Positions 11,097-23,606 of a stretch of 64,000 nt of DNA are shown piece after piece. Below the pieces are notes generated by a model. That model was given only the letters and a program-made list of their open reading frames with translations, did no database searches and was not told the DNA's origin. Position 1 is the first letter of the stretch. The number at the start of each line of letters is the position of its first letter. The stretch spans positions 17,740,569 through 17,804,568 of the forward strand of contig NC_044586.1 in the NCBI RefSeq assembly GCF_901933205.1, written 5' to 3'. Both the position numbers and the translations under genes were made by a program. This DNA is from Camarhynchus parvulus. Its lineage: Eukaryota; Chordata; Aves; Passeriformes; Thraupidae.

Positions 11097-14000
11097 GTAA
11101 GAATAATATTATTTTCTTAGGGGACATTTTTTAGCACTGCTGTCTTATAACTTTATTATTGCTTCCTGTGACTACCATCATTAATTCATCTTACTTGTGC
11201 CTGTGTTGCAGTATATATGGCACAGTATGCAAAAGCTGATACAGCAAGGTGAAAAAAAACCCCTTTTTTACCCTTACAGTGAGATACATAGGTTTAATGG
11301 AGTAGAAACTTTAAGTTACTGCTTTCTAATTCCATTTGCTCACTAATTTGTATTTAATTTCCTAAAGGAAGCATTACTTTCTTGCATTCAAGTGACTAGT
11401 GGTGTGGGACGGTGTAAATTTGCTGGAATAGCAGCTTCACAACTGTTTGCACCATACTTGCATGGTGGCAGTGTGGTTCTACAAGTCTCTCCATTTTAAA
11501 TATGGGGGTGTGGCAAGGAAAAGAAAGAAAAAAGTGACACTAAAGTGAATGACTGGGCTTATGGTGAAAGCTTTCATTCTGTAATGCTCACTGTCAGCCA
11601 CTAGAAAAGACAACTGAAGGGGCATTTCTGTGCTGCATAACAAAGCAATTTCATACCTGGGAATTCAAATTTAAGCCGAAAAGAGGCAAAAATCTTTTGA
11701 ACTTAGGTTCTGAAATTGTAAATATTTTTATTGAGGCTTCTTTGAGGACTGGGAAATCATGCTAACTACTGAATCCAAGTCAATGTACTATTTTACTTCA
11801 GCCAGGCATAGTACTGTGACCAAAACCCAAATCACCTTATGGGCAGAATAGTGTACAGAATATAAATGGAGAGAAAACACTTTACAGCCCAGCTTCAAGG
11901 ATCTCAGCAGACAGATTTTAGGCCACAGGACATTTCCCAAAATGTGATTTCCTGAATAGGATCACTGTCATACACTGACTAGCTTCCTAAATTCATATTT
12001 CCATTTTCAAAGCCAAAATACCATAGGAATGAAAATTTTTGTGGCTTTTGGTTAAATCCAGTCCAGTATCTTTCATGATTAATCTCTTGTACTCAGAAAC
12101 CAAAAGCTGTGAGAAGAAAACTGACAGAAAAGACTTTATACTTGTTGGCAACAGTGCCGAGGGCATATGGCCAGTCAAGGAGAAAGGGAGAACAATTTAA
12201 CTCTTACACAGCATTTTTACTCCAAAATATTGCTTTAAGCTTACCCAGGCACCCAAATCAAGCAGTGTGAGGAGGTCAGTAACCAGATCAGGAATTATTG
12301 GCTAATGATCCCACAATACATATTTTATCCATTTAACCTGTTGAAAGAATGGAATTGCCCATGTACATAACAAGTTGGGAAATTTTTTCTGTCTATGCAC
12401 TGGTTAGCTGCACAGAGCTCAGTGCAGATATACATTTTGCAACAGCAGGTGCTGTATGAGAGTGTCATCTGCAGTAACCATATTGCTTTGTGCATTCAGC
12501 AGATAAATCTGATTTGCTTCTAATCATTCACAGTGGGATATAACAATGATCGACTATTACTTTGTCAAAAAATTGCTATTATGGAGGTTTTTTTTTTTTT
12601 CAATTAATGTCACTTGTTAGTTTAAATTTTTAAGTAAATCTTACTCTTAAGGGCAGTTGCATAATGGAAAGATTTCTGCATGTATTCTTCCACTGGAGCT
12701 TTATTCTAGCATTGAAAAATATAGTGACATTTTAATGATGCTGTAAACAGAAACGTTCAAGCCTATGCATGCTGTATCTCTTAGGTGATATTTCTGAGAT
12801 AATACAATTCAAAAGCTCCACCAGGTGAATGGAACAACAGCAAAAGCTTTTCCTCATCATCTAAATTGAATAATGAAGTAACTTAATAGTACTTGATAAT
12901 AAATGTAAAAGGAATTCATGGACTAAGGACATGATTTCAAGGTTTTTAAATTTTATTTAGATAATATGACATTTGTTGTGCCAGGGACCTGTTTGTAAGA
13001 AATAATACATGACAGCATTTGATAGTTGTTTGAGGTGTTTACATCTCATGGGCTCCTGATACAAAATTCAGGGCCTGTAGAGGTGGATTCAATTTTGCCT
13101 GGAGACTTCAGCTACAATTTTATCCTTGCCTGGTTTAGGACCAGATCACCCACACATTTTTCTCTGTCTATGTCCCCTCTGCAGCATAATCAAGCACATC
13201 CAAGGCACCATTGAGGTGTTCTTCACTCAGAGAGCATCACTCATCTGAGTCCTGAATTCCCTGAATTCCATCACTTCTACTCTCCAAATTTCCTTCATTT
13301 AGAAACAAAACATCATCACTTGAGGCTGTGTAAAGGGCTGCATAAACTGAAGGAATAAAATTCACAAAATCTTTCAGCATTCCCATGTGGGAAACATTGA
13401 GATTGTGTCTTTGAGCTTTGCTGTGGATTATGCCCCTTGATGAGTGAGAGGTGTGAATAAAGGGTGCTCTTGTCAGTGGCTGGGAGCAAATCATACATGA
13501 CCAATGTGACGGCTTTGCCAGCAGAGGACCTCACTTCTAAGACTCTTTTCTCGTGGCAGCCAGGATTTTTAATTGGTGACTTTTATTTGTGATATTAGGT
13601 AAATCATTATTCTCAGTGGGTCAGGACTCTGATGAACATAATATCAGTAAAAAACACAAAGACATGTTTCAGCAGCAGAAGTAGTTTTGTGTTACCCTCA
13701 TGCTTAATTTCTTTGATTTATGATTTGTATAAAAGTATCAGATGCTAAGGCACCGATGATTAAAAATGCCTAAATTCCTAGTACTTTGTCAAGGACCAGT
13801 ATGGGATGATATATCACATGGTTTTGCCAGCTATCCATGCTGTTATAGCTCTAATCAGTCAATTCTCTTGGAAATATATTCTTCTGAACTTGGACACATC
13901 CATAAGCATACTTCCAAAAAGCCATACCATGCAGAATTATTCTTAGTACTTTTGTAATTCAGCTGGCCTCCTACAGTAGATAAAATGCTGGATTATCCCT

Positions 14001-15740
14001 CGAAAAGATGCACATTTTTATCTGGCCCTACAATGGAGCAATATTTCTGTTTCTCAGTATTTCTACCTATGGCATCTAAATATTGTATTTATTGCCTTTC
14101 TAATACAGCCTGAAATCTGAAAGCCAGTTTTATAAGTATAAGGAGGAAATGTTTTGAAATTAAAAAGACAAATGCTCTGAAATTCCTTCTCAGTTTTTAT
14201 TCCAACTGATTCAGCTTTATCTAAAACCAAAGCTTAATGCTGGTGAGTTCCTCCCTGAGCTCCCCACCCCAGCTCCTGGAAGGACCAAATTCATCCCTTT
14301 CTGTGATAAAATCAGCAAGAGATATGTGCTGTGTTGGCCAGACACAGGCAGCATGGAAAGAGCTCCATAATCCCCTCCTCAATCTGCAATATGTGGCAAA
14401 ACCACTGCAGCTGGTGGACTGATCAATGGGACCACAAACCGGAGTGAGGAATGCCAGAGCTTCACACATCCTCGCTGGTGTTTCTTCCTGAGCTCCCTCT
14501 GGCTCTCCCAGGATATTGGCAGCTGGTCGCTGCTGAATCTGAAAAGCAACTGTGGGATTACTGAGCAAGGAGGTGGAAATGGAGAGGTCTGCTGCTCTGC
14601 CTGACACAGCTTTGCCTGGTTGCTCATTTTCAGCGCAGAATTGCTCTCTACAGTGTGATTTGAGGGATTTAGCAGCCCATAGACTTTTGAGTGTGAAGAG
14701 ATCTCAGCTGGGGGCTCAAAATAACTGTTATTATCTTGGCCTTAATTTTAAAAATAATCTGTTATTTCATACTGTTTGTTTCATATTCATTTATCCAAGA
14801 CAATAATCAGACATGAAATATCTATCCTTCCCACAGCTTTTTTTTTTAATAACTCATTCCTCAACAGCATTGTTGGCAAGGCCCTTCCCTGCAGGGAATG
14901 AAATGACTCCCTGGTGAAATTTGAATGCCAGCACTGCCTCTGTCTTCATTTATCTTGAGTCTTTGGTGCTTGGCCCTTCCCAGCCTGTTTTGGGCTCTGG
15001 GCAGTGGAAGATGCTCAGCCCCTGAGCCGTGGGGCATCTACTGCTCACAGGCAGCACCACTGGAAAAAGTCAGGTTCTCTCCACACCCCGTGCTGTCAGG
15101 TTGCAGTTGACCAATAAACTGCTGTGATTCTTCTAGCTTGTGTTGAAGCTTTGCTGGCTGTTTAGGCTGAGCTTAACAAACTACTGGACAGTCCAAAACC
15201 AGGAGGTTTTTTGTAAAAGATCCTGGAAACTTGGCATACCTCTGGTAGTTTTTTAGTTTTGGTCTTTGCATTCTGAATTAGCAAATGCTCTTAATACCAC
15301 CTGCCACCATTTTGAGGAGCATTAGGAGTTTTAGAAGCTTTTCTGAGGTGACAATAGTAGGAACTCAGCACATGTCTAAAAATACCTGAGGGATGTAGCT
15401 GCCTACAAAACCATCTGAAGCAGGAGTGCATTTAGCCATTGGATCTTTCTGCAGTGCCATTGAAACTGAATAGGAGATAGGGTTGGAGAGTTGTGTGGAC
15501 AGGTCCTTATTGATTATAAAGTAATTACCTATGAAATATGATACTAGTTAAGTTCCCAGAATTTTTAATGTAGTTTAACATTTCCAGTACTTTTGATGCT
15601 TTCAAATTTGGGTACAATGTACATCGTAACATTAAAACAGCTCAATATCCTATTCCCCCTAGTTAGTTTCTCTACTGTTATGTGTAAATAATGAGAAGAG
15701 ATGCATTAACTACTATCTCATTGTAGACATCGCTAATGTG
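11097..15740. other. Intron-like interval of the EFCAB6 relic
   Basis: The expected continuation of the first EF-hand pair was not found here. The minus-strand frame at 14221-14607 (128 codons) has no known domain, and a same-size frame overlaps it on the same strand, so it is treated as chance. Confidence 0.5.
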
Positions 15741-15934
15741 AATGTCTATGCCTGAACTGCCCCTCCTGGACTCTGTTTTATAGTCACTGGAGAGGAACAA
15801 TGGGCAGGATTCATCTAATCAGTTAGAGATGTCTGCTTTAGGATGAGATGAATCCTGTCCAGAAAGGGCTTGTTCCTCCCCAATGACTATAAAGGGACCT
15901 GAGAGTGGCTCGCTCAGGTGCAGGCATGTACATT
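15741..15934. repeat. Large imperfect inverted repeat (foldback element)
   Basis: The left arm 15741-15820 and right arm 15842-15934 are reverse complements over most of their length. The best blocks are GGATTCATCTAATC with GATGAGATGAATCC, and TTTATAGTCACTGGAGAGGA with CCTCCCCAATGACTATAAA. The outermost blocks are AATGTCTATGCCTG with CAGGCATGTACATT. The arms differ by small gaps, with a 21-nt spacer between them. It could be a palindromic MITE or an old conserved foldback repeat. No transposase coding is present. Confidence 0.8.
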
Positions 15935-16548
15935 TGGTTAGATGAATTCCACAGTCAGGCACTTGGAATGGAGAAAATAAGTTGGCTCAGTTTACATATT
16001 TAGCAACAAAGAAAAGCTATGCAAGCTTACTCTAATGATGAGAGTTGCACACATTGGCATCATAGTGATGATGTGATGTTCTAGTTCAAAATTTTTATTG
16101 GAACATAGGGTATTTTTATAAGGAAGTCTCTAAAAAGCATTTTTCTTTTTTTTAAAAAAGAGATTTGGACACAAAGCCTGAAAGCCGCAGGTAAAAATGC
16201 GTAGCAACAATTTTGAGAAAAACTCCAGGATCCTGGAAGCACCTTTGAACAGCAGACAATTTCTTTGAGAAAAAGCAAACATAAGTAAGTCGTAAGTTCC
16301 TATTTGTTATGTGAGTCACCTGTGGCTACATATTTATTGAAAAAGGGATGTGTATCCACAAAGAGATCACCCTTGATTAAATTCAGTTAAAAAATCTCTT
16401 GGCAATGCTTCCTCCAAGTGCATTCTTATTTCGAATCCTATAAAACCTAAAGTCTTAATGAGGTCATTTATTTTTCCTGCTCTGAGAAGAATATAGTGAG
16501 TGAAAGAGGGTGAGACATGAAAGCATTGCAAACTCTTTTTTCCTCTAG
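15935..16548. other. Intron-like interval, nothing recognised
   Basis: AT-rich sequence between the foldback element and the exon relic at 16549. No repeat or coding signal was seen. Confidence 0.55.
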
Positions 16549-16705
16549 CAAAATAGACCCAGCTAAAGGAGATGAACATTTCTCTAGTGACACTGTTCTT
16601 CAGAAGCTGTGCAGATACATCCAAGATGTTTATCCCTCTTTAAAGCAGGTTTTCTTTACGCTTGATGAGATAGGAGCAATTATTTTTATGTGCCGCCTCT
16701 GTTAA
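16549..16705 (+). pseudogene. EFCAB6: EFCAB6 relic exon b, ends in premature stop inside the EF-hand
   Basis: A pyrimidine-rich acceptor (TTTTTTCCTCTAG) ends at 16548. Joined in phase 2 to the exon at 10948-11096, the frame reads S-K-I-D-P-A-K, then an EF-hand entering helix VLQKLCRYIQDVYPSLKQVF, then TLDE. The loop that should follow is contracted to E-I-G-A-I-I, missing about two residues, and the frame stops at TAA 16703-16705. A weak GTTTTC donor after AAGCAG (16650s) is possible. If it is real, the stop would be intronic and the exon shorter. The helix matches the EFCAB6 segment that begins with an I/V-x-x-KL motif. The exact 3' end is uncertain. Confidence 0.68.
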
Positions 16706-19700
16706 TTACTATTACAGCTAAGCATCTTTCTCCTATCTTCTTCAAAGTCATCTGGTGGTTCCAGTGTTTGTTTCCTGCTAGATCAACATCCAGAGTCTGT
16801 TTTTCAAGTTTCTTTAATATAGATATGTGCAGCTGGGGACTAAATAATCTGTAACAACTTCCTTGATGACTAAAAATTTTTGACCTCCTACAATTTCATT
16901 TTAAGTCATGTTGGCCAGTAGTTTAATCCCTCCTGTGGCTGCCTTTGAACTCCTGCTAGGTTTTCTGTACATTTCATGAAATGTTATGGCAGAAATGAGA
17001 GTTGGTGCTTTCACAGAAGTTACATTGGTATGAGAAAGATAAGTAATATAACTTCTCAGGTACTCCTATGTGTTCCTCCCTTTCCACAGCCAAGGACTGC
17101 CTGAGTCCCTTGTGCCTAGCGTCATACTGGCAATTTATTTATGCTTTGATTATATGTTATGAACTGTACATCTCTTAATAAAGCTTGTAATCAAGCTTCC
17201 CTTTCTATTCTGGCCTATTTTCTCTGTTTCTCATTGCAGGACTTCATTAGAAACCTTGTTCTTTCCTTCTTCTTTCCACTTATGCTGTGTTAGCGAAATT
17301 TTCTTTTTATAATTTTACCTTTCCACTTATTTTTCAGTTATCTATGGTCACCCAGTCTTTCAAAGTTTTGGAGAGGGTTTTTTTTCAGGTGATTTGTGGA
17401 TGTGTGTATGTATATATTTATATAGATATCTATGGAGAGGATGTGTTTACTCAGTTTATACACCCTCACACACACAGAGACACATATACATGGATGTGTG
17501 TGCATAAAATGTATGGGTACGACAGGGCTAAAAATCAGCCCCTGCAAAACCTCATTAGAAACAGACCTAGCTGAGAATGGGTTATTGTCCACAAATCTAT
17601 TTGAAGGTTTCTGTTATCTGGTTCTGTCACTCACCACACTTTGGCATCTGCTACTGCCAATAGAGGGATCCAGATGTGTAAATTTACAGCTGTCCACCAT
17701 TATTATCTGTGTTGTACCATAGAGCGTGGTAGCTCCCAGAAAAGCTGACTCCCTTGTGGGTGAAAGGAAATGCATTACTGACTGGCTTTGACATTTAATG
17801 GAGAAGGAGTGCTATGAAAAATATTCAGACACACATGATCAAGACAAGGAAAGTCCTCTTGGACATCATGTTTTCTGCAGGGTAACATTTAACAAATACT
17901 GTTCTCCTGCTCAGCTGCTGTATTATTCTTAAAAATTTATGTTAATGTGAGTAGGTTTTCAGCTATTGTGAAAAACCCATATAAACCAAATAAAGATATT
18001 TCTTCCTGTCTTAGAGACAACAAAAGGAAGCTTCCTGCTCTTTTTATTTTCAGGATATAGAAGTAGATATGAACTTGAATGTCTTCTGTTTCAGGACTTA
18101 CATCCATTCATGTTCTTATCTAAAAAAAATTTAAAAGGCCCATGCAGCAACCTTCTAATTTTCTATCACATCACTGCCCAAATCACAGGTAATGGCCTGC
18201 TCCCTTTTCTTCCAGCTGATGTTCTTTCCAAAATGTTCTCAGTGTGTTGGAGTCTAAAATGCCGCTGGTCCCTACCTTTTTAATCCATATCCTGAAAGCA
18301 AAACCCCAGCCTAGTACTGGGGCTTTCTAATGTGCAAGCTAGAAATATAATATTCCCTCTAGCTGTACTACAAATTTGAATTTATAATGTTGAATGAGAT
18401 TGATGTTTTATAAAAGGATGAGTGAAGCACCCTTTGATATTCTATTGTGAGTCTTGTAATATTTTGTGATTTACTTAAAATCACTGATCCTAGAAAAAAT
18501 TGTGAGGCAAGTATTTCAACACCAAAGAAATAGCAATAAACAACTTCTCTAGCCTCCTATAATCTTTTCAGAAGGTTTCTCATGTTTATGGAGACACAAA
18601 AACCAAATGCATGAAAAGAATTTGAGTGGGCAGTATTTGATATAAATTAGTTGTGCTTTTTAAACTAAAATATATTCTTGCTGTATCTATTATTTTTATA
18701 CGTTGCACTATACAAAATGAATAATTTTTTAGTTCTTGTGTTGATAATATGTGGTGACTCAGTCACCTAAAACATTGGCACTTGTGTCATTTGAAGATAA
18801 GACATTATTTTTTAAATTACTTTTAGAGTCATATTGTTGCATCTCCTGAAAATTTGGAAATTTGGAATTGCAGTATCAAGTGGTAACGTTTCACCTGCAT
18901 TATTATTCTTTTTTTTTTCTCTCAGTCTCTTCTAAGAGGAGATTGTTCATCTCAGGGCAAGGAATTCAAGAGGTATTGGAAAGTTTCCTTACTCCTGCTC
19001 TTAAATGCATCAAGTTCACCAGAGAAACAAATCTGGTTTGTCTCCAGTTCTGAAACACGGCATGAGGTAAACTTTAGTGTTCAGAGTTCTAAAAAGTTTC
19101 ATAGTGGGTTTGATATTATCTCTTAGAACTACAGCGCATGAACACCTATTAAATGTCACGTGCTGAAGGAGACCAATGGGTTGTGACTGACATTTCAGTT
19201 AAGGGCAGGCATTAAAATGTGCAGGATAAAGCTACACCTTGACCTGAGATAGAGCATTTTGGAGAAGCAAGGCAGGTGTCATGGGTGTGTACACCCAGAT
19301 ATGGCACTTAGGAATGGATGTGCACCCCTTTGGTCCCTGAGCACAGGGGAGGAATCACAGGCAAATCTCTTCATATGAAGAGATAAAATCAGCATGACAG
19401 ACAAATTTAATGAGAGTCAGAACCATGTAGCAATTATTGTAAGATAATATTATGGAACACAAACCGAGTGCTCTCATGTTTGTAAAAGGTTTGTGTTTGC
19501 AGTTTCCCATCTGACAGCTGGACTGTAACACCATGTGTGACACTGGCAGTGCTGAACCTGCTGTCCCACAACTCCCTCCATTTTCAGCAGTACCTTCATC
19601 TAGCATCTCCTAGAGTCTGGATTCCTTTTTGTGTTTAGTTGGGAAGATGAGCTCTGGTAAGAACTGCCTGTCTTTGCCAGTTGCACAGCCCTCATGCTGC

Positions 19701-21804
19701 ACAGAGCTGTGCTGGGATGTCTTTCTGTCTGTGATGATGGAGTGCCCTGATATGTGTCCCACACTGGCTTGGGTGATCATCTCTTTTGTGGACAAGCTGT
19801 ATTTTTTATTACTTTGATTTGCTGCATATTGCGCTCCTTAACTTGTAGGCTCTGTATTTCTAAATTGAGAGACCAAATAATAGTCTGAAAAAATTAAAGC
19901 TCTCAGTCTGGTTGACACAAGCAAAGGAAGCACTGGGCATATCTTCAGAAGCACTCTTGGCATTTTTTATTAGATGGTTTTCTATAGATGATAGATCACA
20001 ATTCCTTTCTAATATAATTACATAAAAACTGTTCACTTTAGCTCTGCAGTATTTCAAGCATATACATATACATGTGTGACCTCAGAGGGAAGGAATTCAT
20101 TTAGCAATTTATAGGAAAAGAAAATCAGTTTCATACATTGCAGTAGATAATAATAATAATGCTTACAGCATTCAGGCAATGATTCAGTAAAGCACTTTAC
20201 TACTATGATTTTTATTCATTTACTGAACAAGAGCATTACTGAATGCAGTTGTTAACAAAGGCAGAGGTATTGGAGATGGTGGAAAAACAGGCAGAAGAAA
20301 GAACTATTTAATCCCCAGCATCTGGAGGCTCCCACTGTGAAAGAAAGACAAGTAAAATACTTTATATTTATACATAACGTTATGATTTTTTTTGTTGGAC
20401 TAGATCAGTACATCTCCAGTCACATCACTGGGTCGGTCGCTGATGCTGGACTGACCTAGAAAATTATCTGGGCAACAGAATTAAATCCTTTTGACTAAAT
20501 AAAGTTGAGCTTGCGAAGTGGCCATCTAAGAAAATGTTTAATAAATCCTGAAGTAGTATGTCTTAACATTCCCATATTATGTAAGTTTCAAGCAAAATGC
20601 AATTTCTTTTATCATATTTCACTTTCATGGGTAAGATCTAGCCAGTCTGTACAACTGTTTCTTGTGAAGTACAAGCTGTCTTTGTATCTTCAGTACCAGA
20701 TTCCCCAAGTTATTTACTGGGGGAGGTAGGTGCATTATCAGGTTTTGCTGCCATATGATTTAATACAGTGACAAGAGTCTCTAAAGAAAATTCAAATACC
20801 CGATAGTAGTTTCACAAGACCATTATCTTTTGATTGCCAAACTTTAAAGTATTTCCCAGACCAACTGATGAAGTAAATAATTGCTCATCCTCTATATTAT
20901 TACTGCCACCCTGGATCTCTGTGGAGGACTAAAGGGAAACAGAATTTTCTTAGGGTGAATTTTATGAACAGAACGCTATTTGTCTAGTGCTTAGCCAAGA
21001 AAACCGAATCACTGAAGGAACTATTTACTCCTAATTTTTCTGTTATTGTTTCAAATCCTTTATTCATCTTTTTCTTCTTTCTGCCCGTTATGTCTCCTCA
21101 GGTTTCTTTAGAGAAAATAAAAAAACAATCCGAAAAAATATGCAGGCTACTGAAACGTGTGCTACCTCTCAGTTATTATAGGTCAGGATGATCTGGCAGT
21201 GTAGAGTGACATGCTGGAATCAGCATTGCTTTGGTAAGTGTTTATTCTTTTTTATGCTTGTGGGGAAAAGGCCACAAGGAGTTACCTTCATCAGCTTTTA
21301 GAGAACCTGGTATTTCAAATGAAGAATAGGGCCTTCCAGGAGTTAAATAATTGATCCAAAGCAGACTGGATAGCTTGGTTATCATAAATTTAAAGACTTG
21401 TTTGAAGAAAAAGAACCAGTAGTAAGTGTTTCTTTTTAATTCTGTAGTCGTAATCTCTTTTATAATGACTGTGGCAAAATGCTGGACTGTGGTTTTGTAA
21501 AATGTTATGCTCTGTTTACAGTTTTTAGCTAAGTTAGTAGGTTCACATTAATTCTAGCAATCAAAAATCCTAATCATCCCTTCTAGACTCTGCTTCCGAA
21601 GCATCAGTTGCAAAGCAATGCCATGGCTGGTAGAAGTTTTTGAAAACCCCAGCAGAATCTCTAGCTGACTCATGTGAATGAAGCAGAGTAACCATAGTAG
21701 TATTTCTTAGTTTTGTGTTGTCAGATCTGTTTTTCTGATATTTTGCTGTTTCTTATTATATCTATAATTCTTTTTAATGTACATAGATTCAAATGGAACC
21801 GAGA
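16706..21804. other. Intron-like interval of the EFCAB6 relic
   Basis: It contains the tentative exon at 18926, a short TA/CA-rich stretch (17400-17490) and an AAT microsatellite (20145-20160). A good acceptor at 21101 is followed by 27 Lys-rich codons without clear family match. Otherwise it is unremarkable. Confidence 0.5.
18926..19049 (+). pseudogene. Possible EFCAB6 relic exon (EF-hand second half), tentative
   Basis: A very strong acceptor (T-run then CTCTCAG) ends at 18925. Downstream, one frame reads G-D-C-S-S-Q-G-K-E-F-K-R, and the adjacent frame, from the same place on, reads EVLESFLTPALK. Together these resemble the loop end and exit helix of an EF-hand (x-x-x-E-F-x-x-V-L-x-x-F) broken by a one-base shift at about 18970. 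Its position between the 16.5-kb and 23.5-kb relics is where such a segment is expected. The match is short, no convincing GT donor is visible, and it could be chance sequence behind a good pyrimidine tract. Confidence 0.3.
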
Positions 21805-22046
21805 GAACATCATGGAGCTGTGTCAGGGGAGGGTTAGGGTGGATATCAGAAAAGGTTCTTCCTCCAGAGGGTGCTGGGGCACTGAACAGGCTCCCCAGGA
21901 ATGGCCACAGCCCCAAGGCTGCCAGAGCTCCAGGAGCGTTTGGACAACGCTCTCAGGCACAGGGGATTGTTGGGGTGCCTGGGCAGCACCAGGGGTTGAT
22001 GGTCCTTGTGAGTCCCTTCTAGCTCAGGATATTCTGTGATTCCATG
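21805..22046 (+). repeat. CR1 LINE 3' fragment, different subfamily
   Basis: AGAAAAGGTTCTTCCTCCAG, GAGGGTGCTGGGGCACTGAA, CAGGCTCCCCAGGAATGG and TCAGGATATTCTGTGATTCC form a CR1 3' end of the subfamily with the GGTTGATGGTCCTTGTGAG tail. The 5' limit is approximate. Confidence 0.8.
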
Positions 22047-23454
22047 AAAATATATTCTGTGTACTACACAGACATTGCATATTTCCCTGGGCACAGCTTT
22101 GACACGTCTGAATTTGCAGCTGCCTTACAATGCTTTCCTTTGGAACCGTTCACCCAAGGTACAGAGAGGTTATTTGCTGAAACCCACAGGCAACACTTAG
22201 CCCGCTTTCCCTGACAGAAATAAATACTCTTTTGCTCACTGAATTTTTCCAAGAAATAACCTAAGCTGTAGTTTGCAAATCTACTACCTAGTGTAAAGAA
22301 GCTGTTCATAATTTTCAATATCAACTCCCTTTTAGTTTTGCATTAGTGTGTGAACAGACTCCATATGTAGCTTTGTCTTAGGTACTCTGGAGAGTGTTGT
22401 TGAGAGAAAGCAGTGTCAAGAGAGATAACAAAGACACCAAAGGAGTACACAAGTATCAAGAGAGATACTAAATGCACAAAAAGAAGGTTCCATTGAACAG
22501 CCCTGAATGGTGTACATTGCTTTGAAATTTTGGGCATTAGGAGCTGAAACAGGATAATTTTCTACTCTGGTGGCTCCAACAACAGCGCCATTTGATGCAG
22601 CTGCTCAAGTCCATTCCAGCTGGTTTTTGGTAGAACCAGAACCTGGAACCAATCTAGGTCCTCAGCCAGCTAAGATAACCCAAGGAGTTTCTGACCTCCT
22701 TCAAGGTCACCTGAAATACTGCATAATACAATGTTTGGTCAGATCTGCAGTTATGCTGAGACTTTTTTTATCCAAACAGGATACTGGTTTTGTTTTTTCT
22801 CAGAACCTTCTGCTTTTAACACACCCAATTTATGCATAAAAACATTTTTAATCTAAGTGCTATAGCTACAGACAGATTCTAAAGCAGGTTCAGTAGGCCA
22901 AATTTCATCATCATTTTCCCTTGATAAAAGCCATTGTCTTCAAATTATGCCCTGAGTGACTTGAGTGCCACTTGCAATGCACTCAGTCCTAGAGGGTTTT
23001 GTTGTACAGGACTGAGAGGAGGAGCAGACAGCAAAAGCTCAGCGTCCTCAGCAGACACAGAGCGGCTTCTTCAGTCACTTACAGAAGCACATCTATGAAG
23101 AGAAATGAGGGGATGATTTCCTGCAGCCTTTCCAGTCTGTTTTCAGAACAAGTATTTTCGTGGGTGAGTTCTGGGCCTGATGTTGCACAATGCTTTGAAA
23201 TTAGTAAGCTAATTTTTTTAGGGAGAACATAATTTTGGTTTAGCTTAGATGTTTTACAAATATCTTAATGGAACATATGAAATAAGAAACCTGCCTTTCT
23301 TGTTCCAGCTTGTACTACTGTAAGCAATAACCCAGGTCATTTTAAGTGTAAAATTTGTCATTTTAGTTCATTTTTCCATGTGGTAATGCTATCAAAACTA
23401 CAGGAACCCTTTTTTTTTTTTCTTACTAGCATTACAAATTCATTCATCTTTTAG
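22047..23454. other. Intron-like interval, nothing recognised
   Basis: AT-rich sequence between the CR1 piece and the 23455 relic. The open frame 22570-22839 carries no known motif. Confidence 0.55.
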
Positions 23455-23606
23455 GTGGAGGAGATCCTTTCAGATAAATTTGCGGAAAACTGGAAGGACT
23501 TTCAGGAGGTTTTGCAGTCCTGTGATCCTGAGTGTACAGGCATGATGAATAGAAGTCCTACAGTTGTGTTGTCCCTCTTTGCCAGATCAACAGTTTGGGA
23601 GGCAAG
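23455..23606 (+). pseudogene. EFCAB6: EFCAB6 relic exon c, EF-hand unit with damaged splice donor
   Basis: Acceptor CATCTTTTAG ends at 23454. The frame begins VEEILSDKFAENW, an EFCAB6 signature (V-E-E-I ahead of an EF-hand), continues KDFQEVLQSCD and enters the loop D-P-E-C-T-G-M-M. The following helix is degenerate. Phase 2 at 23606 (AG) joins correctly to the next relic at 27250, giving A-R-L-Y-N-K, but the bases after 23606 are TT instead of GT. A GC-type donor, AG|GCAAGT at 23602, exists but would put the next exon out of frame. If neither donor is used, the frame stops at TGA 23608. The 5' half is free of stops. Confidence 0.72.

Noticed and set aside
14221..14627. 128-codon minus-strand frame
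   Set aside because: No recognisable domain, and a second minus-strand frame and plus-strand frames overlap it. There are no splice signals of gene quality.
21101..21182. Possible Lys-rich exon after a CTCCTCAG acceptor, ending near AG|GTCAGG
   Set aside because: Twenty-seven codons with good-looking borders but no convincing similarity to the EFCAB6 segment expected there.
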